From Xylanibacter muris (GTDB lineage Bacteria > Bacteroidota > Bacteroidia > Bacteroidales > Bacteroidaceae), in NCBI RefSeq assembly GCF_013166605.1, contig NZ_JABKKF010000003.1, forward strand, positions 248,001-312,000: a DNA stretch of 64,000 nt. The letters run 5' to 3'. The first letter of the stretch is position 1. Each line of letters begins with the position of its first letter. Positions 16,776 to 25,743 of the stretch are shown here, one piece after another. The notes below the pieces were generated by a model that saw only the letters and a program-made list of their open reading frames with translations, was not told the origin of the DNA and searched no databases. The position numbers were made by a program, and so were the translations under genes.

Positions 16776-17720
16776 TCAAAGCGGATAGTTCTTAAAGTCA
16801 TATAATACCGTCGACAGATAACGCTCACCGGTGTCGGGCAACAGGGCAACGATACACTTGTCTTTATTCTCCGGACGCAGAGCCAGCTGCAATGCACCGA
16901 AAACAGCGGCTCCTGACGATATACCGACAAGCAGTCCTTCCTGTGCGGCAAGCTCTCTGGCCGTGCGTATGGCATCGTCATTCGAAATGTCAAGAACCTC
17001 ATCCACTACAGACGGATTGTATGTATTTGGGACGAATCCTGCGCCAATGCCCTGTATTTTGTGCGGACCGCCTGCTCCACCGTTAAGAACGGGAGAATCA
17101 GAAGGCTCCACTGCCACGATTCGCACCTCCGGTTTTTTGTTTTTCAGATATTCTCCAACTCCAGATATTGTACCGCCTGTGCCTACACCGGCTACGAAAA
17201 TGTCAACGGCCCCGTCTGTATCCTTCCATATCTCCGGTCCGGTGGTAAGAACGTGCATGCGCGGATTGGCCTTGTTGTCAAACTGTTGGAGTATCACGGC
17301 TCCTTTAATGGATTCGCACAACCTCTCTGCCTCGTGTATGGCACCTGTCATACCATCGGCACCGGGGGTCAGACGCACTTCAGCACCGTATGCCTCAACA
17401 ATCTTCCGCCGTTCCATGCTCATGGTGTCAGGCATGGTCAGGATGAGCTTATAGCCCTTGACCGCCGCCACAAGGGCAAGACCGACACCGGTATTGCCGC
17501 TGGTAGGCTCAATTATTGTTGCACCCGGAGCCAAATGCCCTTTCTGCTCGGCATCTTCAATCATTGCCAGGGCAATGCGGTCTTTTACACTGCCGCCGGG
17601 ATTGAAAAACTCTATCTTCGCAATAATAGGACCTGTGCCTTTTATTTCTGAAAACTTATTCAAGCGGAGCAGTGGCGTATTACCCACAAGTTCTGTAATT
17701 GTATTTACTGTATTTGCCAT
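16776..17720 (-). CDS. cysK: Cysteine synthase A (O-acetylserine sulfhydrylase)
   Basis: 314 aa from ATG 17720; the in-frame ATG at 17783 would add 21 residues foreign to the family. A PLP enzyme making L-cysteine from O-acetylserine and sulfide in the cytosol. Visible motifs: NTPLLRL near the start, FFNPGGSVKDRIA with the PLP-binding Lys (about residue 45), EPTSGNTGVGLA (substrate loop), the GTGGTISG phosphate-binding loop and VGISSGAA near the C-terminus. Stand-alone gene with its own terminator and a TATTTTTG -7 box at 17753-17760. Confidence 0.95.
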   Translation of the reverse strand: MANTVNTITELVGNTPLLRLNKFSEIKGTGPIIAKIEFFNPGGSVKDRIALAMIEDAEQKGHLAPGATIIEPTSGNTGVGLALVAAVKGYKLILTMPDTMSMERRKIVEAYGAEVRLTPGADGMTGAIHEAERLCESIKGAVILQQFDNKANPRMHVLTTGPEIWKDTDGAVDIFVAGVGTGGTISGVGEYLKNKKPEVRIVAVEPSDSPVLNGGAGGPHKIQGIGAGFVPNTYNPSVVDEVLDISNDDAIRTARELAAQEGLLVGISSGAAVFGALQLALRPENKDKCIVALLPDTGERYLSTVLYDFKNYPL

Positions 17721-17752
17721 ATTAAAACTGTATTCTGATTCTTTTATTGGTG

Positions 17753-17760
17753 CAAAAATA
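17753..17760 (-). promoter_or_regulatory. cysK -7 box; rest of the 17721-18105 gap
   Basis: Minus-strand TATTTTTG lies 33 bp before the cysK ATG and fits TAnnTTTG; no good -33 partner is seen. In the same 385-bp gap a plus-strand TATATTTG (18042-18049) may serve the sigma-factor gene. I see nothing else in the gap. Confidence 0.4.
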
Positions 17761-18105
17761 CGAAATTTCAATAGAAACGGCATTTGTTGTACGATAATGA
17801 TTGTTAATCATAAATGTCATTATATTATATATACATTAATTATTATCCGGTTTCGTCGGAAGGTGTTAATAAAACATGCCGGGATGTTATTTTAGTCTCA
17901 ACCCGTTCAAGCAGCTGTAATATGTTCTCGCTTGGTTGGAAAAAACACAGATAAACGTTTGACTGCTCGGTATTTATTTTTAATTTTGTATTAATTAGAA
18001 TAAGGGAAATCTCTTTCGTAATGTTCCAATATGAGCATAAATATATTTGTTTTTAAATCTTTTTCCATTCTTACAAGTCTCTATTTGTAAAAAGCCGTAT
18101 TTTAT

Positions 18106-18615
18106 ATGAAACGAAATAATAAAAAAGCGTTAGAGACCGTAATTGCCGGAGAACGTGACAGCCTTTATAGGCTGGCATGCTATCGTACGGGTAATGCCGA
18201 TGATGCGAATGATATTGTACAGGATGTACTGATGAAGATGTGGACACGGTCAAAAATGGTGTCGATAGCCGATGTCAGGAGTTATTTATACCGTAGCCTG
18301 CTCAATGCCTGTTTCACTTACCGCCAGCGGCATGTGGAACCCGCATTTGTGCAGATAACAGCCGATGTGCCGGATGATGAGCAGACTGACGATGATTTTA
18401 CTGTTGAATATCACCGTATAACACGTCTGATGGATGTTATTCCGTCCGAACAGGCCGAAGTGATATCACTACGTACCATAGGCGGCAAGAGTTTTGGTGA
18501 AATTGCTGGGATTCTAAACATCCCCGAATCATCGGTGAAGTCGCGTTTCAGGTACGGCATAGAGAAAATAAGAAAGATGATTTATGATTCACCCCAAAAA
18601 ACAAAGAGACTATGA
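18106..18615 (+). CDS. ECF-family RNA polymerase sigma factor
   Basis: 169 aa, ATG start. Sigma-70 region 2 is visible (LYRLACYRTGNADDANDIVQDVLMKMW, about residues 19-45) and region 4 near the C-terminus (LRTIGGKSFGEIAGILNIPESSVKSRFRYGIEKIR), with no region 3, the ECF pattern. It would direct polymerase to a stress or surface regulon. The stop overlaps the start of the next gene by 4 nt (ATGA), so the sigma factor and its membrane partner are translationally coupled, as usual for ECF/anti-sigma pairs. Confidence 0.9.
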   Translation: MKRNNKKALETVIAGERDSLYRLACYRTGNADDANDIVQDVLMKMWTRSKMVSIADVRSYLYRSLLNACFTYRQRHVEPAFVQITADVPDDEQTDDDFTVEYHRITRLMDVIPSEQAEVISLRTIGGKSFGEIAGILNIPESSVKSRFRYGIEKIRKMIYDSPQKTKRL

Positions 18616-19946
18616 AATGTGATGAGTTTAAGAAAAGAATAGAGGAACTGTTTGATGTTCCGGAAAACAATGAAAGTGAGCCGGACAAGGCTTTGTTGGA
18701 GCATATCGCCTCTTGCGGTGATTGCCGTGAATACTATCGGGAGTTTGAGAATGTTGTGGCCATGCTTACGCCATGTAAAAACATGGGAGGGGTTCGGCGT
18801 GAAGCAACTGTGGAAAATAAGTGTAAGGTACAGGTGGAAGCAGAGGCTCCTTCACGTCGATCCGTCTTCCGCAGATGGCTGTCTGCCGTGGCTGCAGTAG
18901 TAGTCGTGGTAGTCGGAATAGGTCTCTACCACATTTCTGCCACGGAAGCCCGTGCGTCTACAGCTACAGAGCTTTTTGACCGTGCCGTTGAGGCTATGGG
19001 GCATAATCTTAAATTCTCGACCACTCTGATGGTACGCACATTACCCGATGAGAATTTCAACTATATCGATGTCTCAGTACCGTTTGTCGAACACCGCCTT
19101 TGTGCCGGCACTGCCGCCGGCCGCCGGACGTGGAGCCTAAGCAAAGGCGGCCGCCATTATGTGGTGTGCGACGGAGAAGCACAATATCAGTGGTGGACAG
19201 GTAAGGACAAGGCTTTCATACAGCCGGTTGCGGATGATGTCATCGACTATTTCTCGGTGATAGCCGATGTGGCGCAGCTGATGAGCTATGAGAAAATGTG
19301 CGCGGCACAACACTCGGGAGATTCATACACTACCAGCCGCACCGACTCCACAGTGACGCTTACAGTTATGTCCGGCCCTAAATACAGTCCCCATCCTCTG
19401 CTCGGCAGCAGCCATTCGCAAGACTATCTCAATAATATCCGCGAATACTGTTTCGATACCGCTACCGGCCGTCTGCTCGGCCTGCGTTTCTGGGTCGTGA
19501 CTGACGGTCGCCGCCAGCTTGTTCTCTACAGCCGCGACATGAAATACGGAGCCGCCGCCGTGTTGCCGGAGGCCACAGACATACCACTTGAAAGCCATAC
19601 TTGGACCGATATGCGTCAATTTGCAGAATCTGGACCGGACAGTCGTTCCGCCGTATTGAATGATGAGACAGCCGCAGGTGCGGCCAAAAGAATAATTACC
19701 GCTATCACGGCCGGAGACGCAACAGATGCAAGGGAGGCTCTTGCTGCGTATGATACAGCTACCCTGTTTGCCCAATATTCTGGTTATAAGTTCGTTGCCG
19801 TTAGAGACACTTTCCGTTCCGACGGATATTCCGGGGTATATGTAGTGGTTGAGTTGCGGTCGCCCGATAAGGGACACTCTATACTTCGCCTTGCCTTGCG
19901 CAATGATAACAGGCTTGGATTATGGGTGCTCGACGGGGGAATATGA
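18612..19946 (+). CDS. Membrane anti-sigma-like protein with zinc-finger N-terminus and LolA/DUF2092-like periplasmic domain
   Basis: 444 aa. Residues 1-50 hold a putative zinc-finger anti-sigma motif (CDEFKKRIEEL ... HIASCGDCREYY). One membrane segment follows at about 95-112 (AVAAVVVVVVGIGLY). The large extracytoplasmic part resembles DUF2092/LolA-like domains (FNYIDVSVPFVEHRLC ... RTWSLSKGGRHYVVCDGEAQYQWWTGKDKAF) and ends with an extra domain of about 80 residues. Translationally coupled to the ECF sigma gene, so it probably holds the sigma factor at the membrane until an envelope signal arrives. What the LolA-like part senses is unknown; lipid or lipoprotein binding is a guess from the fold. 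Confidence 0.72.
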   Translation: MKCDEFKKRIEELFDVPENNESEPDKALLEHIASCGDCREYYREFENVVAMLTPCKNMGGVRREATVENKCKVQVEAEAPSRRSVFRRWLSAVAAVVVVVVGIGLYHISATEARASTATELFDRAVEAMGHNLKFSTTLMVRTLPDENFNYIDVSVPFVEHRLCAGTAAGRRTWSLSKGGRHYVVCDGEAQYQWWTGKDKAFIQPVADDVIDYFSVIADVAQLMSYEKMCAAQHSGDSYTTSRTDSTVTLTVMSGPKYSPHPLLGSSHSQDYLNNIREYCFDTATGRLLGLRFWVVTDGRRQLVLYSRDMKYGAAAVLPEATDIPLESHTWTDMRQFAESGPDSRSAVLNDETAAGAAKRIITAITAGDATDAREALAAYDTATLFAQYSGYKFVAVRDTFRSDGYSGVYVVVELRSPDKGHSILRLALRNDNRLGLWVLDGGI

Positions 19947-19991
19947 TTCATGGTGCAAAAACGTCATATTGATGAAAAATATAATCAAATA

Positions 19992-20023
19992 TTTGCAAGA
20001 ATAAATTATAAGCGTTAAATTTG
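19992..20023 (+). promoter_or_regulatory. frr promoter
   Basis: TTTG (19992-19995), a 20-nt spacer, then TAAATTTG (20016-20023): a full match to the Bacteroidales primary-sigma consensus, with a leader of about 30 nt before the frr ATG. Confidence 0.75.
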
Positions 20024-20056
20024 TAACTTAGAATGAAAATATAAAGACAGAACATT

Positions 20057-20617
20057 ATGATAGACGTTAAAGAAACATTGTCCTCTGCCGAGGAAAAAAT
20101 GGAAATGGGTGTAATGTATCTTGATGAGCAGTTGTCACGTGTGCGTGCCGGTCGTGCCAACGTGGCCATACTTGACGGAATACGCGTAGACTCTTATGGC
20201 TCAATGGTTCCGTTGAATCAGGTTGCGAACATCAGCACTCCGGATGCACGGAGCATCGCCATACGTCCGTGGGATAAAAAACAGATAAAGGCCATAGAGA
20301 AGGCTATCATGGACTCGGAGGTAGGCATCACTCCGGAAAACAACGGTGAGATTATACGTCTCGGAATACCGCAGCCGACAGAGGAAAGACGTAAGGAACT
20401 TGCCAAACAATGCAACAAGATAGGAGAAGCCACTAAGGTTCAGATAAGGACCGTACGCGCGGAAGTGAAGGACAAGCTGAAGAAGGCGATCAAGGACGGT
20501 CTTTCCGAAGACAACGAGAAAGATGCGGAAAACGATCTTCAGAAGATTCACGACAAGATGATAAAGAGGGTGGATGAGCTTCTTGCCGCAAAGGAAAAGG
20601 AAATAATGACCGTATAA
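20057..20617 (+). CDS. frr: Ribosome recycling factor
   Basis: 186 aa, the usual length. The RVRAGRANVAILDGIRVDSYGSMVPLNQVANI segment and the VQIRTVRAEVKDKLKKAIKDG helix are characteristic of RRF. With EF-G it splits post-termination ribosomes in the cytosol. It has its own promoter and is followed after 46 bp by rsgA, so ribosome recycling and 30S maturation are co-located, a common pairing in Bacteroidota. Confidence 0.97.
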   Translation: MIDVKETLSSAEEKMEMGVMYLDEQLSRVRAGRANVAILDGIRVDSYGSMVPLNQVANISTPDARSIAIRPWDKKQIKAIEKAIMDSEVGITPENNGEIIRLGIPQPTEERRKELAKQCNKIGEATKVQIRTVRAEVKDKLKKAIKDGLSEDNEKDAENDLQKIHDKMIKRVDELLAAKEKEIMTV

Positions 20618-20663
20618 GGCTTTTACGGAGAAGACATCAGAATAGATTTTATCCGACATAACT

Positions 20664-21596
20664 TTGAAAGGCTTAGTAATAAAGAACACCGGCAGTTGGT
20701 ATACCGTGAAAACCGATGACGGCCGGATAATAGACAGCAAGATAAAAGGAAACTTCCGCCTGAAAGGCATCCGCAGCACCAATCCGGTAGCTGTGGGTGA
20801 CCGGGTGGAAATAATTACCAACCAAGAAGGCACCGCTTTCATTTCCTCAATTGAGGAAAGGCGGAACTATATTATCAGGAAATCTCCGAATCTTTCCAAA
20901 CAAAGCCATATAATAGCCGCAAACGTGGACCAGGCGATGCTTGTCGTGACGGTCAATCATCCACAAACATCAACAACGTTTATCGATCGTTTTCTTGCTT
21001 CGGCTGAGGCCTACGGCGTGCCTGTGGTCTTGGTGTTCAACAAGAATGACATACTTTCCGATGAAGACAGGCACTATCAGGATATGCTGATCACGCTTTA
21101 TGAGACTATCGGATACAGATGTGTGGCCATATCCGCTGAAAGGAATGTAGGGACAGATATGCTGATGCCGTTGTTGAAAGGAAAGACAACGGTGTTGAGT
21201 GGAAATAGCGGAGTGGGAAAGTCAACGCTTATAAACAGGATAATACCCGAGGCAAACCTGCGTACCTCGGAAATAAGCGACGCGCACAACACCGGAATGC
21301 ATACTACGACATTCAGCGAGATGCTTCCATTGTCATGTGGAGGATACATAATTGACACCCCGGGAATAAAAGGTTTTGGAACTTTTGACATGGAACCTGA
21401 GGAATTAACCGGATATTTCAAGGAAATCTTTCATTTCTCAAAGGACTGCAGATTCAACAACTGCACGCATACTCACGAACCGGGGTGTGCCGTTGTTGAG
21501 GCTGTAAAAGAGCATTATATATCAGAAAGCAGATATAAGTCATACTTAAGCATGCTTAACGATAAGGAGGAAGGAAAGTATAGAGAGGCCTTCTGA
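20664..21596 (+). CDS. rsgA: Ribosome small-subunit-dependent GTPase A
   Basis: 310 aa. The start must be TTG 20664: the frame has a stop 18 bp upstream and no ATG before the OB-domain begins. N-terminal OB fold, then a circularly permuted GTPase: FNKND (G4), [14 protein letters not shown] (G1, about residue 178), HTTTF (G2), DTPGIKGFG (G3), and a C-terminal zinc site [16 protein letters not shown]. It checks late 30S maturation. No terminator is obvious directly after the stop. Confidence 0.95.
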   Translation: MKGLVIKNTGSWYTVKTDDGRIIDSKIKGNFRLKGIRSTNPVAVGDRVEIITNQEGTAFISSIEERRNYIIRKSPNLSKQSHIIAANVDQAMLVVTVNHPQTSTTFIDRFLASAEAYGVPVVLVFNKNDILSDEDRHYQDMLITLYETIGYRCVAISAERNVGTDMLMPLLKGKTTVLSGNSGVGKSTLINRIIPEANLRTSEISDAHNTGMHTTTFSEMLPLSCGGYIIDTPGIKGFGTFDMEPEELTGYFKEIFHFSKDCRFNNCTHTHEPGCAVVEAVKEHYISESRYKSYLSMLNDKEEGKYREAF

Positions 21597-21740
21597 AAAG
21601 ATTAAAGGCATGAATGTTTTCGGAACGGAAATGTTTATGTTTACCGACGTTTTCGCTAAGACAAACTGACAATAGGCATACGAAAACGCTCATCCACAAT
21701 GCTTTCTATGTTAGCAACCAACGGAAAAAGGCTGAAGGGT

Positions 21741-21948
21741 CGTGCCTTTGGCACTTGTCAGGCGGCAAACGACCACACACTTCTATTTCTTATACACACC
21801 ATACACATCGCAAAGCGGAAGGAGCCCCTCCGACTCCCCGAAAGGGAGAAAAAGGAAGGGAGTGTAGAAGCATCATGTGGGTATGCAGGACCCTGTCACA
21901 GGTAGGGACATGCCTTCGGCATGTGTCAAACGGTGGACGACTACACCC
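21741..21948. repeat. Pair of diverged 40-bp hairpin repeats in a 1-kb gene-free gap
   Basis: 21741-21780 and 21909-21948 align along 40 bp: a small hairpin (GTGCC-TTT-GGCAC and CATGCC-TTCG-GGCATG, the latter with a UUCG-type loop), then GTCA, CGG, ACGAC and ACAC in the same order. Between them is another small hairpin (CTCCC-CGAAA-GGGAG). The gap 21597-22629 has no gene I can support; the 129-aa frame at 21614-22003 runs straight through the repeats and looks non-coding. Confidence 0.55.
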
Positions 21949-22121
21949 CGGATTTATTATACACGAGTATGCGGAAAGCAACCATATATATACGGTATAT
22001 TAGGTATATGCCTTGTCCCTTGGAGACATAATGAAGATAATCCCCACTGATTTTCTATTGGGCCATGTACATTCTGCCAATATTTGGAAATTGCGATTCA
22101 AACATTGTTAATTTATCAAAA

Positions 22122-22384
22122 AAGCCATGATTTATGTGGGATTTTGAAATCTATTTACATTTTCGGTATATATAAAATCCTCTTATGATGAATGGCCTAT
22201 TCATGCTCAATGAATGGCATGTTCATCGACCGTGAATAGCCTATTCATCATGCATGAACAGGCCATTCATTTTTGGCATACTTTTTGTTGGTTGCTAACA
22301 TGTTGTGTGTCAGCTTATTATATGTTTGATAAGAGGTTCGGAAAACGAAGTGAAATCGGCTTGTGAATTTTTATTACATATATA
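22122..22384 (+). repeat. Non-coding repeated element, copy 2
   Basis: Second copy of the element at 1085-1346, same orientation, with the same order of blocks and nearly identical spacing (promoter to the GTGAATTTTTATTACA block is 89 nt here, 88 nt there). Confidence 0.8.
22188..22289 (+). promoter_or_regulatory. Four 17-bp dyads at 22-bp spacing followed by a sigma-54-like promoter (copy 2)
   Basis: Dyads ATGAA-N7-TTCAT start at 22188, 22210, 22232 and 22254, exactly 22 bp apart; three are perfect in both halves and the third has GTGAA. The promoter block TGGCATA-CTTT-TTGTT is at 22274-22289, again 3 nt after the last dyad. The predicted start is near 22300. Confidence 0.72.
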
Positions 22385-22560
22385 GAGGGCGACGTGGGTT
22401 CTTCATGCGAATATATGAGTTTTAAGACTGTCATACGATGAGTATGAACATCGTTTTGCGATGTAAAAGAATGCCTTGAACTCAATAAACAAAGAGGAGT
22501 GAAAAGACGTGGGATATGGAAGCATTAAAAAACCCGTAACTTCACAGCCACGGGATTTTA
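22300..22560 (+). ncRNA. Candidate small RNA driven by the -24/-12 promoter
   Basis: From the predicted start at about 22300 there is no rightward gene, only frames of a dozen codons or less. A hairpin with CCCGT/ACGGG arms and an A/T-rich tail (about 22530-22563) could end the transcript at about 260 nt. The first 85 nt are conserved in copy 1. This is inferred from promoter, conservation and terminator; no known RNA family was recognised. Confidence 0.35.
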
Positions 22561-22563
22561 TTT
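22530..22563 (-). terminator. Bidirectional terminator between the candidate sRNA and rhaD
   Basis: CCCGT ... ACGGG with a 12-nt loop. On the minus strand it is followed by TTTTTT, a good intrinsic terminator for rhaD; on the plus strand it is followed by ATTTTATTTT, weaker. Confidence 0.65.
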
Positions 22564-22629
22564 TCTACTATAAATAGTAAGTAATAATGATTATATATGT
22601 AGTCAGTAGTTGTTTTCTATGATAATATA

Positions 22630-23439
22630 CTATCTCGGCAAGTTAAAAGCCTTGGTCATTTCTGCCATCTGTTCCTTGCTCATGCCTTCAGGCTCGTATC
22701 CCATGCATCTTGAATTGATATATATCTTTGCACTTTTTGACAATACGTCTATCTGGTCAAAGGCATCCATTACGTCAAGTCCTTTTGCGAAAACTCCATG
22801 TTTCTCCCAAAGTACAACATCATAGTCTTCCAGTTCTTTCAGAGTGGCGTCAGCAAGCATGTTTGAACCGGGAAGCTCATAAGGAACAACGCCAAGACCT
22901 AACGGGCAGAAAGCCTTTGTCTCGGGAATCATGCTCCACAGGATATTTGTGAGCACATCCTTGCCAAGGAAATCCCTGTTGTGGCTCATTGCAACCAACT
23001 CAATAGGATGAGTGTGGACAGTAGCCTTATATGCAGAGCCGCTTTCAATCAGATGGGCATGCACAGTCAGGTGTGAAGGAAGTTCGCTTGTAGGCATGAC
23101 AGCATTGTCTGCTATTATGACGTAGCTTGCACAATCATCGAGAATACGGATTACACTGCCGTTCTCCATGGGCCGGCGTGCCAAATCGCGCATGCGCTTT
23201 CCTGTTCCCTTACAATAGAAATAACATCCCTTCAGTGCCGGCAAAGTAACTCCGATCTGCTTTACGTCACTGATAGGAGCCATGTTTCTTATCTCGTCAT
23301 CGACAAACTCAGTTATGTTTACTGTGATATTGCCGCCGTTGCGCTCAGCCCATCCGTTCTGCCACAGATATCCGGCAACTTCAGCAATCTTGTTGACCTC
23401 TTTTTCCAATTGAGGCCTGCCAATAAGAATACTTTTCAT
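22630..23439 (-). CDS. rhaD: L-rhamnulose-1-phosphate aldolase
   Basis: 269 aa, ATG start, the family's usual length. A class-II (zinc) aldolase splitting L-rhamnulose-1-phosphate into DHAP and L-lactaldehyde. Visible: AERNGGNITVN near the N-terminus, the ATVHTHPIE zinc-binding His pair (about 141-143), and WEKHGVFAKG with a third His. It stands alone, with no other rhamnose gene nearby. It has its own promoter and terminator. Confidence 0.92.
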   Translation of the reverse strand: MKSILIGRPQLEKEVNKIAEVAGYLWQNGWAERNGGNITVNITEFVDDEIRNMAPISDVKQIGVTLPALKGCYFYCKGTGKRMRDLARRPMENGSVIRILDDCASYVIIADNAVMPTSELPSHLTVHAHLIESGSAYKATVHTHPIELVAMSHNRDFLGKDVLTNILWSMIPETKAFCPLGLGVVPYELPGSNMLADATLKELEDYDVVLWEKHGVFAKGLDVMDAFDQIDVLSKSAKIYINSRCMGYEPEGMSKEQMAEMTKAFNLPR

Positions 23440-23470
23440 TTTGAATTAGGTTTGTATTAAATTCGTGTTG

Positions 23471-23503
23471 CAAAGGTATGCCTAAAATTTTGATATAACC
23501 AAA
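23471..23503 (-). promoter_or_regulatory. rhaD promoter
   Basis: On the minus strand: TTTG (23503-23500), a 21-nt spacer, then TACCTTTG (23478-23471), a full Bacteroidales consensus, about 32 bp before the ATG. Confidence 0.72.
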
Positions 23504-23655
23504 GTTATTTGATTTTAAGACCGAAAGTTTTGATACTTGCATTGATTTATATCAAGTAATGTGAGACTGCTGTTTTTCTTCGTTGTCCTTTGTACAGGCT
23601 TGACGGCAAAAGTAGTATTATTTATTTTTAGTACAAAAAAATTAACCTTGTTTTA

Positions 23656-23687
23656 TTTGTGTTTGTCTGCCTTTTGCATTATCTTTG
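23656..23687 (+). promoter_or_regulatory. Promoter almost touching the start codon of the next gene
   Basis: TTTG (23656-23659), a 20-nt spacer, then TATCTTTG (23680-23687). The expected start is at about 23691 and the ATG is at 23692, so the mRNA would be leaderless or nearly so. Confidence 0.6.
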
Positions 23688-23691
23688 CATT

Positions 23692-24291
23692 ATGAACAAT
23701 GAATTAGAAAATGCAGTCTGGAGCGAAAATATAATCGTCGCAGACGGTGATTATATAGATAAGGTGGCATTTAACCTTATTGTTAATTTTGAAAGGATGA
23801 TAGGCCGGCGTATACATAACGCCGACATTGCAAGATGGATAGACTGTATCGCGCTTGACGGAGGGGTGCGTGAAGGAGATAACAACACACATGTGATCAT
23901 AATATACGGCAAGGAGAGCAAACGGCTTGAATATTTCACTCCGGGAAACTACATGCAGGAACTTAACGGAAAAGCTTTCAAGGACAATCTCGGAGAATTT
24001 ACCATAACCGCATTGCCGGTAGAGGATATCACGACTGCCGACGACATGTTTCTCGACATTCTGCAAAACGTGTGTTCACGCGATGAGGTAAAACGCATAA
24101 TGGCGGTACCTGGGGAGGGAGACATACACAGCCGGATACGCAGCTGCATGAGGAATATGAGGGATGACACCAAGCGGGTCACGGTGTTTGCCATGCAGCC
24201 AATGCCGGGCGGTAATTTCAATCAGGAAATTCTTGGGTATTCGCTAATGAGCGCACTCGGAATAAGCAGTGATGAGATAAAAGAGAAATAA
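23692..24291 (+). CDS. Conserved hypothetical protein, NTPase-independent alpha/beta type, function unknown
   Basis: 199 aa from ATG 23692; an upstream in-frame ATG at 23659 lies inside the promoter. I do not recognise the family with certainty. The sequence looks like a well-folded soluble protein (VAFNLIVNFERMIGRRIHNADIARWIDCIALDGG, then a strand-rich middle and VTVFAMQPMPGGNFNQEILGYSLM near the C-terminus). No signal peptide or membrane segment. It is 37 bp upstream of the saccharopine-dehydrogenase-like gene on the same strand and probably shares its transcript. Confidence 0.65.
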   Translation: MNNELENAVWSENIIVADGDYIDKVAFNLIVNFERMIGRRIHNADIARWIDCIALDGGVREGDNNTHVIIIYGKESKRLEYFTPGNYMQELNGKAFKDNLGEFTITALPVEDITTADDMFLDILQNVCSRDEVKRIMAVPGEGDIHSRIRSCMRNMRDDTKRVTVFAMQPMPGGNFNQEILGYSLMSALGISSDEIKEK

Positions 24292-24328
24292 CCGGATTAT
24301 AAATTAATAAAAACAGAATAAAAAGAAA

Positions 24329-25555
24329 ATGGGAAGAGTACTTATGATTGGCGCAGGCGGTGTCGCCACTGTCGCTGCGTTCAAAATTGCTCAGAATGCG
24401 GATGTGTTCACTGAGTTTATGATTGCCAGCCGCCGTAAGGAGAAATGTGACGAGATTGTAAAAGCCATAGGGAATCCAAATATAAAGACAGCTCAGGTAG
24501 ATGCTGACGATGTGGAACAGCTCAAGGCTCTGTTTAACGACTACAAGCCCGAACTGGTTGTCAATCTTGCCTTACCGTATCAGGACCTGACAATAATGGA
24601 TGCATGTCTGGAATGCGGATGCAATTATCTTGATACGGCAAATTATGAACCTAAGGATGAGGCTCATTTCGAATATTCATGGCAATGGGCATACAAGGAC
24701 AAATTTGAGAAAGCCGGTCTGACAGCAATCCTCGGATGCGGGTTCGACCCTGGAGTGAGCGGTATATATACGGCTTATGCCGCCAAACATCATTTTGACG
24801 AGATACATTATCTTGACATCGTTGACTGTAATGCGGGAAACCATCATAAGGCTTTCGCCACGAACTTCAATCCGGAAATCAACATACGGGAGATAACCCA
24901 GAAAGGGCTTTACTACAAAGACGGGGAATGGATAGAGACAGAGCCGCTGGAAATACACAAGCCTCTGACATATCCGAATATAGGTCCGCGTGAAAGCTAT
25001 CTGATGCATCATGAGGAACTTGAAAGTCTGGTAAAGAATTATCCTACAATCAAGCAGGCACGTTTCTGGATGACATTCGGACAGCAATACCTTACTTATC
25101 TTGACGTCATACAAAATATAGGAATGAGCCGTATTGACGAGATGGAATATGAGGCGCCGCTGGCCGACGGTTCGGGAAAAACTGCAAAAGTGAAAATCGT
25201 TCCTTTACAGTTCCTTAAGGCCGTCTTGCCCAATCCGCAAGACTTGGGCGAGAATTATGACGGGGAGACCAGCATCGGATGCCGTATACGGGGAATAAAA
25301 GACGGTAAAGAGCTTACATATTATATATATAATAATTGCAGGCATCAGGATGCGTATAAGGAAACCGGCATGCAGGGGGTCAGCTATACGACCGGTGTTC
25401 CGGCAATGATAGGAGCCATGATGTTTTTCAAGGGACTATGGCGTAAGCCCGGTGTGTGGAATGTTGAGGAATTCGATCCGGATCCTTTCATGGAGCAGCT
25501 CAATAAACAGGGATTGCCATGGAATGAGGTGTTCGGAGAAGATCTTGAACTCTGA
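24329..25555 (+). CDS. Saccharopine dehydrogenase family, carboxynorspermidine synthase-like
   Basis: 408 aa, ATG start. N-terminal Rossmann fold with MIGAGGVATVAAFKIA; the LPYQDLTIMDACLECGCNYLDTANYEP segment and the GCGFDPGVSGIYTAYAAKHHFDEIHYLDIVDCNAG block are typical of carboxynorspermidine/carboxyspermidine dehydrogenases, which reductively join aspartate semialdehyde with a diamine in the alternative spermidine pathway used by gut Bacteroidales. The matching decarboxylase (nspC) is not in the window. True lysine-pathway saccharopine dehydrogenase is less likely. Confidence 0.85.
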   Translation: MGRVLMIGAGGVATVAAFKIAQNADVFTEFMIASRRKEKCDEIVKAIGNPNIKTAQVDADDVEQLKALFNDYKPELVVNLALPYQDLTIMDACLECGCNYLDTANYEPKDEAHFEYSWQWAYKDKFEKAGLTAILGCGFDPGVSGIYTAYAAKHHFDEIHYLDIVDCNAGNHHKAFATNFNPEINIREITQKGLYYKDGEWIETEPLEIHKPLTYPNIGPRESYLMHHEELESLVKNYPTIKQARFWMTFGQQYLTYLDVIQNIGMSRIDEMEYEAPLADGSGKTAKVKIVPLQFLKAVLPNPQDLGENYDGETSIGCRIRGIKDGKELTYYIYNNCRHQDAYKETGMQGVSYTTGVPAMIGAMMFFKGLWRKPGVWNVEEFDPDPFMEQLNKQGLPWNEVFGEDLEL

Positions 25556-25743
25556 TCCGTCATTTAAAGGAGACAATATCCATGTATATTAAACAAAATG
25601 ACAGTCGTTGCTGATGAGACTTTTATAAGACGACCATTGGCCGTCATGACCGCAAATATAATATTATTTATATATGAGACGGTCGCGTGGTCATTGGAAG
25701 ACCATCAGACACGAAAGGTCTAATTTGAAATAACGATTATAAA

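Noticed and set aside
21614..22003. 129-aa frame after rsgA
   Set aside because: It runs through hairpin repeats, has no ribosome-binding site and no protein-like pattern.
22530..22563. Considered as part of a tRNA or riboswitch
   Set aside because: Only a simple hairpin with T-run is present; no cloverleaf or known aptamer pattern.
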